From contig CANLTN010000014.1 in NCBI GenBank assembly GCA_947494035.1, positions 37,281 to 101,280 of the forward strand: a stretch of DNA of 64,000 nucleotides, read 5' to 3'. This document shows, piece by piece, positions 1 through 6,537 of the stretch; the first letter of the stretch is position 1; the number at the start of each line of letters is the position of its first letter. The position numbers and the translations under genes were made by a program. Source of the DNA: Pseudovibrio sp947494035 (GTDB taxonomy: Bacteria; Pseudomonadota; Alphaproteobacteria; Rhizobiales; Stappiaceae). Under the pieces are notes generated by a model that worked only from the letters and a program-made list of their open reading frames with translations, did not search any database and had not been told where the DNA came from.

Positions 1-1107
1 CTGCGCGGTCTTGATGAAGAAACCGAAGCTGGTCTGATGCTGATGGAAGTGCTTGATGTCCTCGAACGGCTCGAACCGGATGCAGACAAGAACAAAGCGC
101 CAATCTTGATTCCGAAGGCGGGTCGCAGCGATGATGACGAGTCGGCGGCGCACTATGAAGTGCTGAGCTACGAACAATTTATCGCCGGACGGCGTCCGCG
201 CACTGCTCAAGCGAGCCTGACACACAACAGCCTCGCGGGGAGTGAAGTCACGCTGGTGCGCGGATTCCTGAACCGCATCCTCGGCATCGACGGACAACGC
301 GACGAGATTGACGAGTCAGATGATGACGACCTGATGCGCGACGCGTTCAATCTCGGTGATGAAACCGAAAACGCAGAAGCCGCGATCGCCGCTGGCGCGG
401 ACTTCGGGAAAGAGGAAAAGACACCGGAAGAGGAAGAGCCGGAAGAAGCGGCGCGCAAACGCAAAGCGGCACAGCGCAAAGCCACCAAAGACCAGCTCGT
501 CAGCGCAGCACTCAAGTTAGGACAGCGTATCATGGATCGACAAGAAACCGGACAGCTGGACAATCACGACATCCTGCGCCTGCGCGCACTGCTGATGATC
601 ATCGCAGCCGCGTCATGGAAGGGATCGGAGGCCAAGAAGGGCAAGCAACCACCGCGCTCCTCGATCCAGGTCCTGCCTGCCGAAGGCGACAAGGACAGCT
701 GGCCCTTTGTCATGGGGAGGCTTCTATTTGTGGTATTCGGCGGCAACGATCCGGCCATACGCCAGCTCTATCTAAGTAATGATCATGACCAGGTACCGGA
801 CGACATCGTCGAGTGCTGGGCGACCTGCTATTGGTGCTTCCAAGCCTGCATGCAGGCCTCGATCTCAGAAATCGAGAAGACACGGATCACCAAGCATCTC
901 GGCCCGATCGCATCCTATGCCTACACCATGACGCTGCCGACCAAGGCAGAACTGCTCGGCGATAATATCACGACCATCCTTGACGGCATGAATGCACGCT
1001 ATGCGGAGAAACTCGGTATTGAACCGGCGGCCATCGAGAACGGCCACCGGTCGTTTGTCGAAGACCTGTTCGCACTCGGTCAAGCGGCAACTCGATCGAC
1101 ATCCTGA
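1..1107 (+). CDS. C-terminal part of an unrecognised protein (5' end outside window)
   Basis: The frame is open from the first base, so the true start lies upstream and at least 368 residues are visible. The visible part has an N-terminal segment containing the motif SYEQFIAGRRPR, then a very acidic stretch, then a Glu/Lys/Arg-rich low-complexity linker (roughly 300-480 nt), then an alpha-helical C-terminal region with several Trp and Cys residues. I do not recognise the family. It lacks membrane segments and a visible catalytic motif. Its GC content looks higher than that of the CRISPR genes that follow, which suggests a different history. It lies in the accessory part of the window, so a role in a mobile element or defence system is possible but unproven. 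Confidence 0.6.
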   Translation: MRGLDEETEAGLMLMEVLDVLERLEPDADKNKAPILIPKAGRSDDDESAAHYEVLSYEQFIAGRRPRTAQASLTHNSLAGSEVTLVRGFLNRILGIDGQRDEIDESDDDDLMRDAFNLGDETENAEAAIAAGADFGKEEKTPEEEEPEEAARKRKAAQRKATKDQLVSAALKLGQRIMDRQETGQLDNHDILRLRALLMIIAAASWKGSEAKKGKQPPRSSIQVLPAEGDKDSWPFVMGRLLFVVFGGNDPAIRQLYLSNDHDQVPDDIVECWATCYWCFQACMQASISEIEKTRITKHLGPIASYAYTMTLPTKAELLGDNITTILDGMNARYAEKLGIEPAAIENGHRSFVEDLFALGQAATRSTS

Positions 1108-1671
1108 AGCTGATAAAGATGGTCCACTATGGGTTGCGGAGGTGCGGCGGAGCCTAAGATCGCGCGAGTGTCGTCTTCCAGAAACTTTGAGCACGAGTCG
1201 AAATGGCGTGATTTATTATGCGCGGACAACAATAAAATCGCGGAACTCGCACGTGCCATGAGTGACCGGTTTGGTGATGCTGCGCTGCGGCGTCATGGAC
1301 CATGTCCAATGTCCGGTTTCGGGCCGGAAGAAGTAATTGGGACGTACCCGCCTCAACAATCGGCCTGTGTCTTGGAACCCTGTTGTTCAACCCTTGATGG
1401 AACCGCCTGAATGTCTGGTAATGGCCCATCACGGCGGTAATGGCTTGATGTTGACCTAGAATTTTGTACTGCAGCGAATGTCGGCTTTGTCCCGGCACCT
1501 GATATTTGGCCTGTCACTGGGCAGCCTAGCCGTAACATGGTTTCACCTCCAGGGCGATTGAACCGAACTTGTTTCTTAAAGCAGTAAGTACAAGTGCGCT
1601 GAGCTGGAGAAAAACACTCCATTTAAAAGGCAAGCCTATCCAGCTTTATATGACAACGGGCAGGGCTCACT
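1108..1671. other. 564-nt stretch without a convincing gene
   Basis: Several short overlapping frames exist on both strands, none longer than about 115 codons and none with a good ribosome binding site or recognisable domain. The plus-strand frame at 1129-1410 has some protein-like composition and could be a decayed gene remnant. No YoeB- or RelE-like toxin is seen here, although this is where the partner of the neighbouring antitoxin would be expected. Confidence 0.5.
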
Positions 1672-1673
1672 AT

Positions 1674-1901
1674 TCAGTTTCCTGAATTTAGTTGAGCGAT
1701 AGCATCTGATAGTCTTCTCGCATTTGCAGGACTCGCCATCAAATAGTGTGTCTCCTGTACCGAATTGAAGTATTCTAGGCTCATCAATACTGCCGGCTTC
1801 CCATTTTTCCTTGTTATAAGCGTTGGCAATTGAACGTCGTTCACTTTGTCCATCACCTCCGCTAAGTTTTGTCGAGCTGCTTTGTAATCTATCTGATCCA
1901 T
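1674..1901 (-). CDS. YefM/Phd-family antitoxin, apparently without its toxin
   Basis: This 75-residue protein has the full YefM pattern: an N-terminal AARQNLAEVMDKV segment, then LITRKNGKPAVLMSLEYF, then ETHYLMASPANARRL, ending in a short C-terminal tail. Family members bind DNA through the N-terminal fold and neutralise an mRNA-cleaving YoeB toxin through the C-terminal tail. The normal arrangement is antitoxin first and toxin immediately downstream, overlapping by a few bases. Here the frame after the stop at 1674 (toward lower coordinates) closes within about 16 codons and shows no YoeB features. The gene is therefore an orphan antitoxin, or the remnant of a broken toxin-antitoxin pair, in an accessory region. 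Confidence 0.9.
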   Translation of the reverse strand: MDQIDYKAARQNLAEVMDKVNDVQLPTLITRKNGKPAVLMSLEYFNSVQETHYLMASPANARRLSDAIAQLNSGN

Positions 1902-1917
1902 AACGCTTATTTCACCA

Positions 1918-1927
1918 GTATATATAC
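1918..1927. promoter_or_regulatory. Palindrome upstream of the antitoxin gene
   Basis: A perfect 10-bp palindrome GTATATATAC lies 16 bp upstream of the antitoxin start. YefM-family proteins repress their own promoters by binding short palindromes, so this could be an operator. It is AT-rich and could equally be part of a -10 region. Confidence 0.3.
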
Positions 1928-2080
1928 CAAGAGATGTTGTGCGCCGTCATATGCAGTTGGCAAATTTGGCTTTGGAATAAGGGAGTGTTCGGGCCCTTTT
2001 GCTAGTTGATATCATGCGGCTTGTGCGTTTCGATGCAAGCGGCGTTTTTGCAGTGATTGTCGCTTAGAGGCTTGTGTGGA

Positions 2081-2749
2081 TTATGGCGACCTCACTGAGA
2101 GGGCCTCACACCGCTCAAGCAGTATTCGCCTACACGCGTTTTCATAGCATTTTTGGCTTTGCCTTATCGCTATCTGCGGATGTGTTTCGTGGGGTAAAAG
2201 TTCGACCGCGGCTATTTGGGACAATCTGATACCATCTACCGCATTTTTTTGATGGTTCCATCCTAAAACCCAAAACTCCCCGACAACATCAACCAGATAA
2301 TGAGGTGACCATTGCGTGGGCACGGTATCAGTTGAATTCATAGGAGTAACTTCGCAGCTTCTGTTCGAGGAAATAGAACTACAGATTACACCAAGTGACC
2401 TTGGCTCTGTGGGAACTGAGACGAATTCGCCAATCCCTCGGAAACTGGGACCGCAAAAGCAATTCAGGTAGTCGTTTAGTGTGTGTTCGCGAAGAACGGA
2501 AGTTTCCAGACCTGAGTTTTCAGCGGTTCTTAGGCACCGAAGGCGCCCTTTGCGGTTTACCACTATTTCTCGACTAAAGCCCTGATTGAGGTCTCGCATA
2601 ACTTCAGCTTGGTCCCGAGATAAAGTCGCATCAGAAATATTGAAATGATCTTTATAGGCCTTTTTTTCCAAAATTCCGAACTGACGAAGGAACATAAGTG
2701 CCCACACAATATATGGTTTTCTATTTATCTTCTTGCCTAAGTATTTCAA
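2081..2749 (-). CDS. WYL-domain-like transcriptional regulator next to the CRISPR operon
   Basis: This is a 222-residue protein with a TTG start; no ATG lies in frame after the upstream stop. Residues 1-75 look like a winged helix-turn-helix (KAYKDHFNISDATLSRDQAE, with a helix pattern as in DeoR-like or BrxR/CapW-type regulators). Residues about 130-180 resemble a WYL ligand-binding segment, with WSPHYLVDVVGEFWVLGW followed by GIRLSQIAAVEL. WYL regulators are frequent in CRISPR and other phage-defence loci, where most act as repressors that sense a nucleic-acid-related signal. The gene is divergent from cas8f across a 112-bp gap, which fits control of the cas promoter. It is shorter than typical WYL regulators of about 300 residues. 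The family call is by motif only. Confidence 0.7.
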   Translation of the reverse strand: MKYLGKKINRKPYIVWALMFLRQFGILEKKAYKDHFNISDATLSRDQAEVMRDLNQGFSREIVVNRKGRLRCLRTAENSGLETSVLREHTLNDYLNCFCGPSFRGIGEFVSVPTEPRSLGVICSSISSNRSCEVTPMNSTDTVPTQWSPHYLVDVVGEFWVLGWNHQKNAVDGIRLSQIAAVELLPHETHPQIAIRQSQKCYENACRRILLERCEALSVRSP

Positions 2750-2861
2750 TGTGCATCCAGAATGATATTATTTACACTATGCAAAATTTTATTATTGGGA
2801 AAATGCGGCAATATTGCTATTGGCTTTATATTCCTCTGCGGAATGTAAAGGAGAGGCCGAA
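2750..2861. promoter_or_regulatory. Divergent promoter region between WYL regulator and cas8f
   Basis: This AT-rich 112-bp gap must carry the promoters of both the regulator and the cas operon. It contains a perfect palindrome GCAATATTGC at 2808-2817 and a TTTACA element at 2771 followed by AT-rich -10-like sequence. The palindrome is a candidate operator for the neighbouring WYL protein. A GGAGAGG ribosome binding site at 2850-2856 serves the cas8f start at 2862. Confidence 0.45.
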
Positions 2862-3986
2862 ATGGTAGCCAAGAATCCCCAACCCCTAAAACGCAAAGTC
2901 TTGAGTTTCAGAGAAACTGGTCGCGCGCTGCGATCTGATACAATCGCGGATGAATTTCGGAGGATGAAGGCAGCTCTAAAGCATGTTGATTTGGCCACCC
3001 CGGAGACCTTTGCTCTTATAATTAAAAACTCAGGTACCCACAGCGCAAAAACAGACAATCCTAAAGCGGGTGTGCATCAGTCGGTACTTAGGGTCGAAAG
3101 AAAATATAATAATTCGTTCAGTGAACTAACGCCTTTCACCAATGCGAAATTGATACCCCCATCGCAAATAGTGTACGGACCATTGGCGATTATTGGTAGC
3201 AAGAGTAAATGCCTTGTCGATCATTTCCTGAATCCAGATGAAAATTCAGCCAAGGTTAAAGAAGTTTTTTCAGAGGTTTTCGGCAAGGAGTGTCTGGAAG
3301 CCATCGAAAAGGCATTAGCCGAAGGCCCGGCTCCGATCACTTCCCTTGCATTACCGGATTTTCCGATCATCTATGTTCCTGATCCAATTAACAAAGGAAA
3401 AGACCTCCAGATTACCCCGGTTGCTCCCGCAGCCGCCTACTCAATTATGCAACGGATCCGTGCCAAACACGCATTCGGTATCAACATTAACGGCGATAAA
3501 GTTTCAAAGGGTTCCTGGAGCTGGCAGAAGCTGAGTGATCAGCCGCAGAATATCTCCGGTAAAATCACCGGTAAGCGCGTTCGGTTTCATGCTCGCTTCC
3601 CAGGTGATTTTACACGTTATGAGAGAGAGGTTTACCGGTACTCGAATGGGGGCGCCTTTCCGCACCTTCATAACCCGGTTTTGGTTGATCGAATACTTGC
3701 CTATGTCGATTTGATGCGTTCGACAAAGAAGTACAACGACAAGAATATGCGCGATCATCTGAAATCACGGGCAAATACTCTTGTACGTGAAGCGAGTGAT
3801 TTCATTGCTGCGGTTCAGAAAGATGTTAAAGAACGGGGAGCCGATGCGGCAGAACTTCAACCCGCAACAGTTATTGAAGTTTTGCTTGACCGGCAGTGGC
3901 AGGAGGATGAGTTTGTCGCCGCCCGTGAAGCTCTGAATGACGCCCATTTCAGAGACTGTATCAGGAAATTGGGAGCATGCCAATGA
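2862..3986 (+). CDS. cas8f: Cas8f (Csy1)-like large subunit of the type I-F effector complex
   Basis: This 374-residue protein is the first gene of the cas operon. In type I-F, Cas8f pairs with Cas5f at the 5' end of the crRNA and recognises the PAM. The diagnostic feature is QPQNIS at about residues 227-232, matching the conserved PQNIS block of Csy1. A helical C-terminal part follows, with a pattern LLDRQWQEDEF like the LLDP(x)R(xxx)D(xx)F block of the family. I chose the ATG at 2862 because GGAGAGG lies 5 bp upstream; a TTG start at 2814 would lack a site and run through the promoter palindrome. It is shorter than the roughly 430 residues of the Pseudomonas protein. The stop overlaps the next start as ATGA, indicating translational coupling. 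The assignment also rests on the unmistakable Cas7f and Cas6f downstream. Confidence 0.8.
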   Translation: MVAKNPQPLKRKVLSFRETGRALRSDTIADEFRRMKAALKHVDLATPETFALIIKNSGTHSAKTDNPKAGVHQSVLRVERKYNNSFSELTPFTNAKLIPPSQIVYGPLAIIGSKSKCLVDHFLNPDENSAKVKEVFSEVFGKECLEAIEKALAEGPAPITSLALPDFPIIYVPDPINKGKDLQITPVAPAAAYSIMQRIRAKHAFGININGDKVSKGSWSWQKLSDQPQNISGKITGKRVRFHARFPGDFTRYEREVYRYSNGGAFPHLHNPVLVDRILAYVDLMRSTKKYNDKNMRDHLKSRANTLVREASDFIAAVQKDVKERGADAAELQPATVIEVLLDRQWQEDEFVAAREALNDAHFRDCIRKLGACQ

Positions 3987-4777
3987 AGTGCCTTGTCCCC
4001 AATATAACTTTAGAAGATGCAAATTTATTCCCTAACGATTATGTTTCCGGGTTGCTTGGCACCACTGCTCCATTGGGGCTAGCCGCCCATATGGCACCTC
4101 TTTTGGGTGTCCCGCGCTGGGATATCTCCGTATTAACAATCTACCATTCCGTTTACGCCACTGATGGACAGACGCGTCCAGAATTCAGAGTGAAAAGCGG
4201 TTTTCGTCCTGCAGAGAAAGTTGAGGATATGAGGGGGGATATAAGACTCTCACTCATCTTTGATATTCCAGATTTCGACGATGCACAGCTATTAGGGGAG
4301 GTTATAACCGGCTGTACTTTGGCAGGGGGTACCATCATCAGTGATCTAATTGAGGCGAAACGCGTTTCAGGCGACGGCAGCTGTTTTTCCGAAGTTGCGG
4401 AACACGTTAGGGGCGGGGGATATATCCTGCAACGCCCAAATAAGCCGAATTTCAGATTAATTTCGTCGGGAGATGAACAGGGGTTAGCCGCGATCGCAAA
4501 AACCCTATTTCCGGCAACCCGCATCTCAGAACGGCTTGTCCCAATCGCCCTTGGGTTTAGGCTGCTGGAAGCGCCTGAAGAGGCTCCAGAACGGTACAAT
4601 ACACGAGACGCTATTACGCCTCACGTTTTCGCGGAGCCAGTTGTCGGGGTTGGCGAGCTTGTCTCCATTAAATCTCCTCACCTAATGGAGCTCACACCCA
4701 ATGGGGTTTCCGATCTCTTTTGGCGCTGGTCATTAAATGACGACTGGATCCTCACCCACCCGAAATACAAAAATTAA
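3983..4777 (+). CDS. cas5f: Cas5f (Csy2), type I-F effector subunit
   Basis: This 264-residue protein follows cas8f with a 4-base ATGA overlap. Cas5f holds the 5' handle of the crRNA and forms a heterodimer with Cas8f. The C-terminal third carries the Csy2 pattern RLVPIALGFRLLEAP followed by HVFAEPVVGVGELVS and a late LFWRWSL segment; the N-terminal part has the strand-rich layout of the RAMP fold. The start at 3983 has GGGAG at a spacing of 8 bp; the in-frame ATG at 3977 is too close to that site. At 264 residues it is shorter than the roughly 320-residue Pseudomonas homologue, so like Cas8f it looks compact. Confidence 0.85.
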   Translation: MKCLVPNITLEDANLFPNDYVSGLLGTTAPLGLAAHMAPLLGVPRWDISVLTIYHSVYATDGQTRPEFRVKSGFRPAEKVEDMRGDIRLSLIFDIPDFDDAQLLGEVITGCTLAGGTIISDLIEAKRVSGDGSCFSEVAEHVRGGGYILQRPNKPNFRLISSGDEQGLAAIAKTLFPATRISERLVPIALGFRLLEAPEEAPERYNTRDAITPHVFAEPVVGVGELVSIKSPHLMELTPNGVSDLFWRWSLNDDWILTHPKYKN

Positions 4778-4792
4778 AATAAGAGGTAAGTT

Positions 4793-5866
4793 ATGTCAAA
4801 TATAGCAGAATATAAATTCGTGTGTGGTAATCTTGCATTTTGCCGATCACAGCAAACTTCCAAGGGAAAGTTTGTTGCCATAAATTCCGAAGCTCCTGAT
4901 CGTGAATATCCCGTTAGAGTTGAGCAAGAAGGCGTACGTGGCCAAACATCTCACGATGGTGCACCGGTAGACAAGCAGGGCAAAAGCAACCCGCAAACAA
5001 TTGAAACAGCTCATGTGCCCGTCGAATGTGACAGATTGGAGTTGCGACTTTCCGTAAGAATCGTCCCGGAATCACGGCAGCCGCATTCCTGCGATGATCC
5101 AGAAGTTTTTGCGAGCTACAAAAAATTATCAAACCGTTACATGGAAAAGGGGGGCTATTCTACATTAGCGCTTTTGTATCTTTGGAATTATGCCAATGGT
5201 CGATTCAGTTGGCGCAATCTGAAACAATCCGATCACATTCGCGTAAGTATTGAATTTCGCAATAGGTTGATTGAGTTTGACCCCTTGCGTCTCAGTTTGG
5301 AAGAACCTGCCGACGTCGGCGAATTAGTCGCGGCACTTACGGATGGGACAAAAGACGACCTCATCACATTCCTAGAGAACTTCGAACTGGGTTTAACCGA
5401 AAAACCTTTCGGATTTCGTGTTATCTGGTCGGCGGAAGTAGAAGAGTTACAGGAGGTCTTTCCCTCTCAGGAGTATGTACGCGATGCCGAAAAAGCGACC
5501 AAGTACAAAGGAGTTGGCCGTGTTTTGTCTAAGGTTCCCGTCTTCTATCACGGCGAGGTCAACAATCAGGCTACACTACACTCCCAAAAAATCGGAGCTG
5601 CGATCCGGCACATAGACATATGGCATGGAAATGAAAATTACGGTGCGATTGCTGTAAATCCATTTGGGGGAATTCAACAAAACTCGGAAGTTCTGCGTTC
5701 TACAAAAACCAAGAAAAGTTTGTTTGATCTACGCAAGCAGGCCGGCGATTGGCTTCGCGAGTTCGAGCATGAAGGCGGACCTAACGGGATCCCTGGAGAG
5801 ATCCATTTCATCATGGCAAATCTCGTACGGGGTGGCGTCTTCGGAAAGAAAAATAATCAGGAGTAA
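4793..5866 (+). CDS. cas7f: Cas7f (Csy3), type I-F backbone subunit
   Basis: This 357-residue protein is the RNA-binding backbone that polymerises along the crRNA spacer (six copies in the Pseudomonas Csy complex). Family blocks are seen in the expected order: LAFCRSQQ near the N-terminus, VRGQTSH, NPQTIETAHVPVECDRL, then YLWNYANGRFSWRN, VFPSQEYV, LHSQKIGAAIRHIDIW, and HFIMANLVRGGVFG at the C-terminus. Length is close to the usual 340 residues. A GAGGTAAG site precedes the ATG. The gap to cas5f is 15 bp and to cas6f 5 bp, so it is in the middle of one transcript. This is the clearest marker that the locus is type I-F and not another type I subtype. Confidence 0.95.
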   Translation: MSNIAEYKFVCGNLAFCRSQQTSKGKFVAINSEAPDREYPVRVEQEGVRGQTSHDGAPVDKQGKSNPQTIETAHVPVECDRLELRLSVRIVPESRQPHSCDDPEVFASYKKLSNRYMEKGGYSTLALLYLWNYANGRFSWRNLKQSDHIRVSIEFRNRLIEFDPLRLSLEEPADVGELVAALTDGTKDDLITFLENFELGLTEKPFGFRVIWSAEVEELQEVFPSQEYVRDAEKATKYKGVGRVLSKVPVFYHGEVNNQATLHSQKIGAAIRHIDIWHGNENYGAIAVNPFGGIQQNSEVLRSTKTKKSLFDLRKQAGDWLREFEHEGGPNGIPGEIHFIMANLVRGGVFGKKNNQE

Positions 5867-5871
5867 GTGTC

Positions 5872-6522
5872 ATGAAAATGCAAACTTTTGCAGGTCAAGG
5901 GCGTTGTCAGGCCGTAGCCTCCTTGATGATACAGCCGACACCCGAAGCCTTATTTTTGGGGGCCATTGCTGACGTTTTTCGAACTTGTCTACATGCTGTT
6001 CATGATGTCAATAGGCAGGGTGTTACAGATGACTATCTGGCCGTCGCCTTTCCTCAAACACGCGCCGGACGAGATAGCCTTCAGATTGGGGAAGAACTTG
6101 CCGTTTTGGGTAGTTTCAGCTCTCTTACGAATCTCTTGGAAACTGATCGTGTGCGCACCTTGATAAGGAGGGCGATGATTTTGGCCCCTGAGTTTGGGCC
6201 AGTCGATCCTGGATCAGAAGAGTTTGGCACTGCCTATTACAGAAATAGATCAATCGAGAGGTCTAGTGCTGGTAAAGTAGCACGTCAGAATAGGTTCAGA
6301 CATAGCAAAGGTGAAGGGCCGCTGAAGCTCCTTGTTCAACCGAGGCGCAATACAAGTGTGTTACCACTACAATATGGTACCAGAACGCTATTCATTGAAA
6401 AAAAAATCGGCAGAATCTCTCAGAAACCGCTTCTTGTGTCCAGTTATGGTTTCTCGGCAAAAACCAACCCTGCCTTCCTACCTGTACGGCCTTTGGCCGA
6501 CTGCGCGGTTTTAGCTTCGTAG
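5872..6522 (+). CDS. cas6f: Cas6f (Csy4) crRNA-processing endoribonuclease
   Basis: At 216 residues, this protein should cut the pre-crRNA after the repeat hairpin and stay bound to the 3' stem-loop. Similarity to Csy4 is visible: LHAVHDVNRQG followed by YLAVAFPQTRAGRDSL (Csy4: LHQAL, then VSFPDLDESRSRL), so His41 corresponds to the catalytic His29. An Arg-rich segment with YYRNRSIERSS matches the major-groove-binding helix. LFIEKK and SYGFSAKTNPAFLPV match the C-terminal LFI and CYGLSKGGFVP blocks. The equivalent of catalytic Ser148 is not obvious in an ungapped alignment. An AGGAGT site supports the ATG at 5872. It is somewhat longer than the usual 187 residues, mainly through an N-terminal extension of about 12 residues and an insertion in the middle. 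Confidence 0.85.
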   Translation: MKMQTFAGQGRCQAVASLMIQPTPEALFLGAIADVFRTCLHAVHDVNRQGVTDDYLAVAFPQTRAGRDSLQIGEELAVLGSFSSLTNLLETDRVRTLIRRAMILAPEFGPVDPGSEEFGTAYYRNRSIERSSAGKVARQNRFRHSKGEGPLKLLVQPRRNTSVLPLQYGTRTLFIEKKIGRISQKPLLVSSYGFSAKTNPAFLPVRPLADCAVLAS

Positions 6523-6537
6523 GGACGTGTTAGTCAG

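Noticed and set aside
1353..1622. YoeB-like toxin downstream of the antitoxin
   Set aside because: The frame found here has no toxin features (no conserved Glu/Arg/His pattern or C-terminal HYH-like end), and it does not overlap the antitoxin stop as such pairs do.
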